A stretch of 64,000 nucleotides of DNA from positions 806,001 through 870,000 of the forward strand of contig JARUPY010000473.1 of NCBI GenBank assembly GCA_029817715.1. The letters are read 5' to 3'. The notes under the pieces were generated by a model, which saw only the letters and a program-made list of their open reading frames with translations, did not search any database and was not told the DNA's origin. This DNA comes from Melastoma dodecandrum. Its lineage: Eukaryota > Streptophyta > Magnoliopsida > Myrtales > Melastomataceae. The position numbers and the translations under genes are program-made. Shown piece after piece: positions 44,163-54,851 of the stretch (positions within the stretch are counted from its first letter, which is position 1; every line of letters starts with the position of its first letter).

Positions 44163-47100
44163 ATGGAGAATGATGGGTGGGATCTGAAGGCGATGGATGC
44201 TGAGCAGCTGCGGGAGAATGCCCACAAGATGGTCGACTTCATCGCTGACTACTACCGCTCCATTGAGTCCTTCCCCGTCCTCAGCCAAGTCCAGGTCTTT
44301 CCCCTCCTCCCATCTCTTCCTCCCCTTCCCACTTTCCGGGCCTTTTTGTTTTCTTGATTGGTTCTTCCGCGAAACAGCCAGGGTATTTGAGGGAGCTCGT
44401 CCCGGATTCCGCTCCCCATCACCCCGAGTCGCTAGAGCAAGTCCTCCAAGGTTGGGAGCGATGGATTGCCATCTTGCGCTTGCGCGGGTCTTTGTCGAGA
44501 TGAGATTTCATGTTTTTGTTTGGAATGTGTAGATGTGAAGGAGAAGATATTGCCCGGGGTCACCCACTGGCAGAGCCCGAATTTCTTCGCGTACTTCCCT
44601 TCAAACAGCAGCATTGCCGGGTTCATGGGGGAGATGTTGAGTGCTGGGCTGAACATCGTAGGCTTCAGCTGGATTACGTCCCCGGCTGCCACGGAGCTCG
44701 AGATGATCGTCATGGACTGGCTCGGGGGGCTCCTTAATCTGCCAGATGACTTCCTCTCGAAAGGTCACTATTCTCTTACTTCAAAGATTTTTTTTGTCTA
44801 CAGAAATGGCGGGCCTTACACGAAATTGATGAATTGTCATGAGCAGCAGTCAGCGACGCTAGAATTACTATGATGTCGATTGAATATATCATAATATCAT
44901 CTAAAACACGCTCCAGGTATACATAAAAGTTCTGCATGCAGGTTCAATGAAATCACAGTGTTCTTGATCGGATAAATTACATGACCTGCTGGAGTATTGA
45001 ATAGCCTGTTTTTTCGTCAGCTTCTTTTTAATAAGAAGGAAACTAGTTCTGAATATCTCAGATTGGCTGTTTGGCCTCAGGATTGGACCTTGTATTTGGA
45101 GAGTGTCTCTATTACCTGATAAGTGTAACCTTGCGTGGCTGGCGGTCATATCTCTTTTGAAACAGGACAAGGTGGTGGAGTTATACAAGGTTCCGCAAGT
45201 GAAGCTATCCTAGTAGTTCTATTGGCTGCCAGGGATAAGTTTCTGACCAAAATGGGGAAAAGCACCCTTGAGAAGCTTGTTGTCTACACATCTGACCAAA
45301 CGCACTCTGCTTTGCAGAAAGCATGCCGGGTACTCTATCCAATCCAATATCTGTGAATACCTGTTTGCGATTATAACAGGGTAAAGTCAATGCTAAGGGA
45401 GAACACAAACACAATTACTACTTATATTCATTCCTTGATCCTGCGGCACAGATAGCCGGAATTTTCCCAGAAAACTTCAGAGTGCTTGAGACAGACGCCT
45501 CAACAAATTATGCTCTCTCTCCTGGTCTGCTTGAAGAAGCTGTTTCTCGTGACGTTTCATCTGGTTTAGTTCCATTCTTTTTGTGTGCTACGGTGAGGAA
45601 GGGGCCTTTTCCTCTGGCATTAATCAAGTTTCACAGTTGATCGATTCATGCTTGTGTGGTGCTTTTTTCCATGACAAATAGGTGGGTACTACCTCATCCA
45701 CTGCAGTAGATCCCTTGGCAACTCTCGGAAAGATTGCAAAGGTAATATTCTTGGAAAGGTGGATTCAAAAATATGGAGTGCGAGTGAAATTTCCACCTCT
45801 CCTCCAATGTGCTTGACATGCATCTGTTGTGTCTTATTAATTTCTCCAGAAACATGAGCTATGGTTCCACATTGATGCTGCCTATGCTGGAAGTGCTTGC
45901 ATATGTCCCGAGTATCGTCCTTACCTTGATGGCGTTGAAGAAGCAGACTCCTTTAACATGAATGCACATAAGTGGTTTCTGACAAACTTTGATTGCTCAG
46001 CGCTCTGGGTTAAGGTAAGTTTCCATTTCGAAACTTCTTAGTCACAAATATCATGTGTGCTTGGCAAGTCTTCATGACACTTATTCTTGCATCCATTTCT
46101 GTGTTCATCCATATGCGATTATACCATAGAAAGGGTTACGATCCTTGAACTCAGTGGTTTTCTCACGCCAATACTGTAGCCGACAAGTGGTTAAAGTATG
46201 GGGAAAGGGGTTCTTGATCAACCAGCAAGAACATGAGTACTTCAATTAATATAATTGCATTTACCTCAAAAGTCCTATGATTTGTGTGTCTGATTCTTGA
46301 AAACATACATCACTTTCATTGTATTTTAAAAGTTCTAGCGATTCTCATATCATTCTCCATGCCATTCGTTTCTATGTTGTTTTTGCTAACAGGACAGAAA
46401 TGCTTTGATTCAGTCCCTATCAACCAATCCAGAGTTCCTGAAGAACAAGGTAAATTTTCCATTATTTTATTTGTGGAAAGAAAAAAATTCATTGGCAAAA
46501 AGTTATCCGGCCAGAGTTCATAATCTCGGTTTTTCGTTGCACTTTTTGTCTGAGAGTTTCATCATTGGCTGGGGCTGTAATTTAACTTTGATATGGATAT
46601 GAACTGAAAGTTGTTTTATCCAGGCGTCCCAAGCAAATTTGGTATTGGACTACAAGGACTGGCAAATTCCTCTTGGCCGACGTTTTAGGTGAATCCTTGG
46701 ACTAAAAAACAATATCGATGCCAGCGATTACATAACTATGTTTAAGCTTGCAACTGAAGAGAAAGAAGCTTTTGTTTAGATCATTGAAGCTTTGGATGGT
46801 GCTACGCCTTTATGGAGTCTCAAATCTTCAACAATACTTAAGAAACCACATTGAGCTGGCAAAGTGTTTTGAAGGTCTCGTTCGTGGTGATTCTAATTTC
46901 GAGGTATCCACCCCTCCATTAGTCTGATGCATTTTGAAGGAATTCCCTCCGTGCCACGAATGAGCAGAATTGAATATAATACATGCGTTGAACGTGAACA
47001 GGTAGTCACCCCTCGGATATTTTCCTTGGTGTGCTTTCGTCTCGTGACTCCAAACAGCGATGAAGATCTCAGGAACCAATTGAACCATGGCCTCATAGAC

Positions 47101-47383
47101 GCAGTTAACTCGACTGGGAAAATCTTTATTTCTCACACCGTGAGTCTAAAGCTTACCCTTGCAATCCGAAAGTCACTACAGATGTCTGGTGCTGGGTTTC
47201 TCGTTAGACACTAATGAATATGAGGTGTTGTCTGCACAGGTCCTCTCTGGGAAGTACGTGCTGCGGTTTGCTGTCGGGGCTTCGTTGACGGAGGAGAGGC
47301 ATGTATTCGAAGCGTGGGAGGTCCTCCAACGTGAGGCGTCTGTTATCCTGGGAACGAGCAGGGAAGAAAAGATGCTGCCCTGA
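44163..47383 (+). CDS. Aromatic aldehyde synthase-like member of the plant aromatic amino acid decarboxylase family
   Basis: Twelve exons join without a break: 44163-44294, 44378-44450, 44533-44763, 45166-45329, 45452-45592, 45682-45741, 45850-46014, 46393-46449, 46624-46688, 46780-46903, 47002-47139, 47240-47383. They encode 497 aa. Group II PLP decarboxylase features are complete: [15 protein letters not shown], the [12 protein letters not shown] phosphate-side loop, HIDAAYAG, and the PLP lysine Lys308 in NAHKWFLTN. The mobile catalytic loop reads [11 protein letters not shown]. Phe337 (TTC, 46435-46437) stands where amine-forming decarboxylases have Tyr. That change is known to turn decarboxylation into decarboxylation-oxidative deamination, as in Arabidopsis AAS (At2g20340). 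Expected reaction: phenylalanine or tyrosine to the arylacetaldehyde, CO2, ammonia and hydrogen peroxide, in the cytosol. The exact substrate cannot be read from sequence. Confidence 0.92.
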
Positions 47384-47589
47384 TTCACGCCGAGGCTATA
47401 TCCAGGAGATTTTCTCCGTAGGCCACGTGTGTTGTGTGTTACTTTTACGGAATAAGGGGCGCAAGATCGCAGGTACGGACTCCGTTCTTAAAGCATCTTG
47501 GCGACCGAAGGTTTCATATGTTAAGGACTTTGTCAAGTAGTGCCTACCGTTAAGAGATGTTTAACATTTAATATCTCCTAACAAAATCC

Positions 47590-47668
47590 TAATAATAATA
47601 ATAATAATTTTAGTACGATTGGAAGTAAAAAACGGACCATTCTTCTTCTTCTTCTTCTTCTTCTTCTT
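47590..47668. repeat. (TAA)n and (TTC)n microsatellites
   Basis: AATAATAAT... at about 47590-47608, then TCTTCT... at about 47640-47668 (nine to ten TTC units). Both sit in the gap between the PLP enzyme gene and the LRR-kinase relic. Confidence 0.8.
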
Positions 47669-47689
47669 GGTTTTGCTTTCCATTAAGGC

Positions 47690-48817
47690 CGGCCTGGTCG
47701 ATCCCTCGAACAGTCTCAGGGGATGGGAAGGGAATTCGTTGTTCGCATTGTAACTGGACCGGGGTGCGTTGCGGTTCGGATGGGCATGTCGTGGAGCTCG
47801 GACCTTATGAGGATGAACCTCAGCGGCAGCATTGCGGATGAGATCGGGCGGTTACAAAATTTGGCGTGGTAAACATATCCAGCAATGTGTTCGAGTCGTT
47901 CCCAGAGTCGAGGTCGTCGATGCTAGCCAGAATTTGATCATCACTGAGTTCCCGACTGGGTTCGGGAAATTGGCGGGGCTGGTAATGCTGAATGCTTCGA
48001 GCAATAATTTCTCGGGTTTCATACCCGACGATCTAGGGAATGAGTTGGCATTGCAGTGCTTGGACCTTCGGGGGAACTTCTTTGAGGGGCCGAAACCCAA
48101 GTCCCTGAATAAACTGGAGAAGTTGAAGTTCCTGGGTCTTTCAGGGAACAATCTCACGGGAATAAACTCGGTCATCTTGCGTCTCTTGAAATCATGATTC
48201 TTGGCTACAAGGAGTTCAAATGCGGGAACCCAACCGAGTTCGGTAACCTCACCAACCTTAAGTATCTTGATTTGGCGGAAGGGAATCTCGGTGGAGGAAT
48301 CCCGCCTGAGCTTGGTCAGCTCAGCCAGCTTCATACCCTGTATTTGTACAGTAACAACCTCGACGGGACGATCCCGCAGGAAATAGGGAATCTCACTGCA
48401 CTGCAGTTCCTCGACCTCTCCGATAATCTGTTCTCGGGCGAGATTCCAGGGACAACCGGCAATCTCTGTAACTTGCAGCTGCTCAATCTCATGTGCAATC
48501 GGCTCTCTGGATCCATTCCTTCCAGTTTGGGTGGGTTGATGCAGCTTCAAGTGCTCGAGCTCTGGAATAACTCATTTTCAGGATCGTTGCCGAGCAACCA
48601 CAGTGGTTGGACATATCCTCGATTTCGCTCAAGGATTGTCGCCAAAACAGGGCAAACCCAGTCCCGCGTCGATGAAAATAACGACATATACAGCTTCGGA
48701 GCAGTACTGATACACCCTCTGGAGCCAGAATTCGAAGAATCCAACGACGTTGTTGAATGGATAAGGACTAAAATCAGAGAAACAGGCCGTTGGAGGAAGT
48801 CTTGGACAGAAACATAG
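47690..48817 (+). pseudogene. LRR receptor-like kinase relic (PXL/MIK1-like) with frameshifts and a large internal deletion
   Basis: The sequence follows an LRR-XI type receptor kinase ectodomain. A cap region (DPSNSLRGWEGNSLF near 47700) is followed by GSIADEIGRLQNLA, VVDASQNLII, GLVMLNASSNNFSGFIP, LQCLDLRGNFFEGP and LKFLGLSGNNLTG. After 48194, in another frame, come NLKYLDLAEGNLGGGIPPEL, LHTLYLYSNNLDGTIPQE and LQLLNLMCNRLSGSIPSSL. Early stops and frame changes occur before 47830 and near 48180. After GSLPSNHSG (near 48605) it jumps straight to the kinase C-lobe tail: VDENNDIYSFGAVL, LEPEFEESNDVVEWIRTKIRE. Remaining LRRs, the membrane span and most of the kinase domain are gone. It was a cell-surface peptide receptor of the PXL/MIK group and is not functional. 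Confidence 0.85.
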
Positions 48818-49105
48818 GCAGGTGCAGGAGGCCCCCGACTTTTAAATTAAATCAATTCTTGTTTTATTATTATTATATTTAAAAAAAATAGAGGAGGAGA
48901 GTAAAGGATAATTGGAAAACATTAATTGAGAAAAAAAGGTTTAGATTTAGGACATCCGAGAATATAAAATACAGGCCTCAAGAAAAACACAAAAATAATA
49001 ATAAAGAACAAGGGGTAGACACACTTTTTGGGGCCAAAAAAGCATTACACAGCAAGCCCCCCTCTCCCTTTCCCGACGTATGGAGAGGGGCACCTCTTCC
49101 CCTTA
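48818..49105. other. 3' UTR of the G3BP-like gene and short spacer
   Basis: AT-rich spacer followed by the 3' UTR of the minus-strand gene. Nothing else recognised. Confidence 0.4.
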
Positions 49106-52100
49106 CTAAGTGCGGTAGTAGGAGCCGTTGCCCCTCTGCCGGCCGTAGTCCCCGCCATCGGCATGCCCGCCTCCCCTACCTGAGTTCTGCGATCCGAAAG
49201 AACGGCCCCTCAAAGACGACTCCGTCTGGTACCCGCCTCGACCTCTTCCTCGTCCTAGCAAAATACAAAGCAGGTCAGTATCAAGAATCTGGCGTCCGCG
49301 GACCTCGAGAGTGCTCTGAGATGTTATTATTCGTCCGAACCGCTATGCCACAAGGCACCATTGTTTAGCACATAAGGCGGATGCAACTACCTTTCACTGG
49401 GATCAATACTGTGGGATGCATCCGCATACACAGGAACAGCCCCAAATGAATCGAACAGGGGGGAAGTGGGATGATGAAGGAAAAAGAGGAAATAAAAGTC
49501 TGATACAGTTCTGCAGGCAATGCACAAGTAGCATTATGTACGAAAATAAAAGCACATACTTCCTCCTCGAGCACCGCCTGTTGTGTTGGCTCTTCTCTCT
49601 TCGATGTAAACCGTCCTCCCTGCCAACTGAACTGGAGAAGCCTGCGCCACACAAACAAGGAAAATTCACACGATGGTTGACAATCCAAGCATCGAAAGAG
49701 ATTTTAAGCACTTTATGGAAGTTCGCTCTGAGACAATCAATTTAGAAACAACCCTTGCTTCCAAGTTCCAAAATGTAGCCAATATCCAAATCTTAGAAAG
49801 CCCCATGAGCAGAATCAGCATACTGCATACCTTGATTGCATTGTGTACACCAACAAGGTCTTCATACTCAACAAAAGCATAGCAGACACCGATTTCCTGC
49901 AAGAGATGAGACATAAACCTCAACAATACAATTCTCATTTTGCACAAACGTTGACAAACCATGGCTTGGATCACTGTAGGGGCACAAACCTTACGCAGCT
50001 TGATGGCAACCCCATCAGGTCTGATAGTGCCAAAATTCCTAAACACTTCCTCAATATCAGCATTAGTGATGTTTGGGGGCAAGTTTCTCACGTAAACAGA
50101 TTTCAAGAGGCCTGAATCAGAAAGAACAGAGGCTACTTCTCAGGGTGCAAGTCCAATATATAATGAAGCAAAACCATCACGGGACATAACAGGCCACATT
50201 CAATCACCAGGAGTAATGTTATTATGGGGTAACAAATTGAAATACAGACGAACAATCTGATTATGGATGGATGATTTTCACAATATATGGAAAAGATGAA
50301 CATGATAATGAGTAGTTTTAGTGCTGCCGACTAAAGGCAGGAAACAATTAGCATGAATGATCCTATGGCAGGTGCAACCTGATCAGTAAAGCAGAAACCA
50401 AGTTCTTCTTGGCCTACAACATTATTAGCATGGCAGATAACAGTGATAAGGATGTGGGGCCACAAATAACAAAAGTGAATCACGTTGTGGAATACCAACC
50501 TTCGTCCTCCATAAAGCCATCTTCCTGTGCATCAAAGCTGGCAACAGGTTCTACATAAGAAAATGAGTTCGCAGGTTGATTGACGGGCTGTTGACTATAA
50601 TCCAACTCGGACGTAACTGGCACGTTTCGGCTTAAAGATGGCTGGGAAGTTACCACTGGAGCAGACAGCCCCCCAGCCGCTCGCAACTGGAAATTAAACA
50701 TGAATTCACTGTGAAACTATAGAAGATAAAATCCAATTGTGTATAGTTCCAGCGTATGCATAAATATCACGCCAAGCACATTCTTATGCATTTTCTTATC
50801 TCATTGCTTCATCAATGTTGTGTGGATTCACAACATATCTGACAGTTAAAGCTGAAGAGGATATCAAATCAACTAATCTTTCATTCGAAGTGTAATTCAT
50901 AGGTAAAAAATTTAACCAGGAATAAAAAACCCACCTTAATCAGGTGCTATAGGCAAAACAAACAAACCATATCCCGTTATCGAGAAGCTCTGGATATATA
51001 CACAGATTAAAACTCGAAGAAATTGAGATCACATATCCCATTAATTTAAGTGCACAGCACATGGACCAATCCCCAGAAAGATTGAGCTAAATATCCTCCA
51101 GAAATTTGCAACCAGAACAATTTCAAAAAACAAAATGCAGCACATAAGTTAATTATTAGACACCAAGCAATTATTACACGGAACTGTTGCTGAAGAACCA
51201 CATGATAAAATAATTCTTGTCTTTCTGTCATGGAATCATGTTCAGCAAATGATGCTCCAAAACAGAAAAGAAAAGCGCAAAAAAAAAAAAGAAAGAAAAT
51301 AAAAATGAAAGTCATTATCGGCATGCTTAATTTTCTGACTTTTCCAAATACTCTAAACAGAAGAACAGGAACAAGAAATTCGATCACTGAAAAAACCCGA
51401 CAGCAAAGAGAAACCCCCTCCCCCGCATTTATTATTTTGCTAAACAGTGCATGCAGGAGTAAAAGGAGACTTTGGTGAATATGGCAATAGGGAAGACATA
51501 CTATGGATGCATAAGTTTTCTTCTGGGGATCATCTGTCAGATCATCAACAGCACCATCTGAAGTCACTGGAACAGCATCCGAAGGTAGAAGCAAAGTAGC
51601 TTTTTCTTCTGGATAAGCAGTCTCCAGTGTAGTCTCCTGTTCTACTTCCTCGTACTGTGACTGTTCTGGCAAGCTATATTCATCATCATCGTTATCCTCG
51701 GCGTTAACTTGGTTTGCATATTCCCTTGTTTCTTCCTCCAAAACATAATGAGGAGCTGCATGAACGTTGGAGATCAACCCTATGTTTTAGAAAGGCAAAT
51801 AATAACAAAAGCAATTTGATAAGGACAAAAGATCCCTAGATCATATAACACCATTTTCACGAGGTATATTTTTTCTTCCGATCTTTTCCCCCAAAACAGC
51901 ACAAGGGCGGGCTGCATGTTAAAACGTCCAATTAAAAGACCACATAATTTTTTTTAAAAAGGAGAAGTTGAGAACTTAGGCAATAACAGATAGATAATGA
52001 CTACTATCACTTTGGGTACGAACTGTAGTAATATTTTTGCAGCAATTACCAACATACCAGATCACTAAGAGGAAGAATATGTTTGTTAAAAAACAGCGTT

Positions 52101-53648
52101 TAAACAAAATGAAAAATGCTTGACATGCAGAATTGCTCTCCACAAGATTGTTGTACTCTTAATTTCCACTCATCAGAAACAAAATGATTGTGGAAACCAA
52201 AAGATGTTCTGGAAGTGTATGAATAATGTTATCATACATTCACTGAGATAGACGAGTTCCCACTCATCGATGCAAAGTTTAAGGATATCATCTGATCATT
52301 ATTATATGCTGTTGAATAAAGAAAACATAGAAAAGAAAGTCGATGAACTGCATAGAAGCTTGTTAGTGCATAAAATAACTCTACATAGTTTATTTGCTTT
52401 CCTGCTGATAAAAAGTGTATATCCTCAGGCCAAATACCTACCCTTGAAAATGAAATTACTTCCTCATGCAAAAGATATCAAAAGGAGCACTATGCTTCAA
52501 GGTGCTAAAATGTAAAATAATGTCTTTTATAGTTAAAACATGTAAGCACATAACTATTACCTTGCGCCTCCAGGACGGGACTTGATGCATTCAACTGTGT
52601 TTCGATCTTGTTATCCGGAGCTATAGGAGATGGATGTTGGGGCACGGAAACTTCATCAAAGAACTGAAATATGTCGTTCAGGACAAAGAAACCCTTCTCC
52701 TGAGGCGCAAGGAAGAAAGTCTGCACAAACTTCCTCTTGGCCATATAATCCTGCGTCTTAACAAGGCCTGATACCATCACCATAATGCCTCCATTCCAGG
52801 ACTTGAGTGAGTTGATGGTTTTCACCTCGATCGAAGTTAAGCCAAGGGACATGAGAAGAGAATGTATATCCTACATCATAGACGACATGACAGTAAGTAT
52901 GCCACATGCAAGAATTGCATATTTGACGGTTTTCACCTCGACAATTAACAATCGGGACACGGGAAACAGAGAAAATGTCAAATAAACACACTGCTCCCTC
53001 CCAATGTCACTGGAAATTAAAAAGCAAGACTGCCATCATTTTGCAAAAGAAAAAACCAATCCCAATAATCAATAACACAGCAAGGGCATGCATTGAGGGA
53101 CATGAAGATAAAACTCACATGAAAAAATAACCAAAAAAAGAAAAATTCTGTAGAAAAGAAAAGGAGATGGAACTAGAAAGGCAATCGACTCCACTATCTC
53201 GGACACAGAACAAGCGCCTTCAAGACCAATTCGACATCAAAGCCGTGTAGATCAATTTCCTCATTCTCACCCTATCTTTATTTGAAGGAAACATAAAAAA
53301 ACACGTAGAGGAAACAAGGTTGGAATAGAATTGTAGTAATCGAATCAACAAGACTACAGTCAGCTAGGGATAAGGGTAAAGGCGGCGGACCAGGATGGAG
53401 GAAGCGGAAAGGTTGGAGTCACCATGGATGCGAACCATGGAGCTGTTGTCGTTATAGAACTGGTGGGCGAGCTCGGGGTGATCTTTCAGGACCTGGTAGT
53501 ACTGGCCCACGAAGTACGACCCCACCTGCAATCAGTAGCCACAACCCCCAAATCACCACCATGACCACCCATAAAAACCAAAAAAAAAAAAAAAAAGAAC
53601 AGAGAGAGAGAGAGAAACCTGAGAAGCGGTGACAGCAGCCGAAGCCAT
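49106..53648 (-). CDS. NTF2/RRM protein, plant G3BP-like
   Basis: Nine coding exons join in frame (53648-53619, 53525-53391, 52870-52561, 51779-51502, 50686-50500, 50111-49990, 49896-49831, 49641-49560, 49254-49106), giving 452 aa. Residues ~9-125 form an NTF2-like domain: VGSYFVGQYYQVLKDHPELAH, NGGIMVMVSGLV and KFVQTFFLAPQEKGFFVLNDI. An acidic linker follows (EDNDDDEYSLPEQSQYEEVE). The RRM (~317-395) has RNP2-like VYVRNL and RNP1-like VCYAFVEY. The tail is RGG-rich (GRGRGRGGY). This order, NTF2-acidic-RRM-RGG, is that of animal and plant G3BP stress-granule proteins, so a cytoplasmic mRNA-binding role is expected. Exon 1 encodes just ten residues. A 37-nt C tract lies 218 bp upstream of the ATG. 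Confidence 0.94.
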
Positions 53649-53864
53649 CCTTCTGCCAGCCCCCCCACCAACCTTTCCAGGGGACCGATAATATCACTTG
53701 GGTGAAGATCAAAAACAAAAGAAGAAGAAGAAGGAGAAGGAGAAGGAGGAGGAGAGGGCAAAAGCGTCTCGAGGGTTTGGAAGCAGAAGGAAGGAGAAAG
53801 CAAGAGATGCGCGTTTTGCTGATGCCGCTGGCTAAGAGTCCACGACCAAAAACCCTACTATCAC

Positions 53865-53865
<1 letters not shown>

Positions 53866-53902
<37 letters not shown>
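53866..53902. repeat. C37 homopolymer upstream of the G3BP-like gene
   Basis: Thirty-seven consecutive C on the + strand, so G37 in the sense of the minus-strand gene, 218-254 bp upstream of its ATG and near or inside the 5' UTR. Exact length is uncertain in any assembly. Confidence 0.85.
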
Positions 53903-54851
53903 TTTCTTTCTTCTTTTATTATTATTTAAAAAGGCTAATTAGCAAAATATACATTTGTACGGATTCTTTCCATGTATCCAAAAAGTATCACGTGATTGCT
54001 TAATTTCTCAATTACACGTCAATAAAATCCATGCGAAAATTTTCAATTTTTTTTTTAAAATTTAAATTTAGTTCACCGAGTGCTAAAAATTACCAATAAA
54101 TCGTCTTGAGAGTAGAAATATTAAAGACTAAATTGTAAAATAAAAAAAAATTAGAAATTTCTGATTTTAGATAAGTAAAGTATATAATATAATTGATAAT
54201 GACTTCTACCTAAAAAAAAAAAAGAGATTCTTTATCCTTTCATATAAAATCTTTACGCGAATCTTTCAAAACAAAATATATTTTCTTTAAATTAAATTAT
54301 GCGTAATTAATTTAAGATCCGACGATTTTTTCAGAAGAGATTTGAGATCTATTACAACCCCCGCATAAGACTAGGGATCAGATGCGACCCATCTGAACGA
54401 AACCTTTTTAACTCAAAATTAGTCAAATTCCCCTTAAAGATCTTAGATTAGCCAACAGAAGAATGGGCAGTGCAAGTACAAGAACACCATGGTTGCCCCA
54501 TCCCACAAAACAAAACCACCAGCGCCAATTACACATTCCCATAACAGAGGCCAACACCCACACTGATTGCAGCACGTCCAGGTATAAAAATAGTTTACAG
54601 GGGACACAAACAACTAGATATTCGAGCTTGTGTGCTCACTAGATATTCTACCATTGAAAGCCCTCCCATCCGTGCACCTGACTTCCACCCGGTTTCTCCT
54701 GCCTATGTGCCCCAGGGGATGCTTTCCCTTCATACCCCGTGCACCGCCCACACAAAAAACAAAAAACAAAGCCACAGGTACGGTTTCAGCAAGTTAGCTA
54801 CAAAAAGACATTGTACATGGAGTGGCATCGGGAGTGTGATTTTCCTAGGTT
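53903..54851. other. Spacer between G3BP-like and PRP39 genes
   Basis: AT-rich promoter-like sequence to about 54420, then the 3' UTR of PRP39. No further gene recognised. Confidence 0.45.

Noticed and set aside
47852..48550. 232-codon minus-strand open frame across the LRR relic
   Set aside because: It is the antisense of leucine-rich repeats, whose periodic codons keep the opposite strand open.
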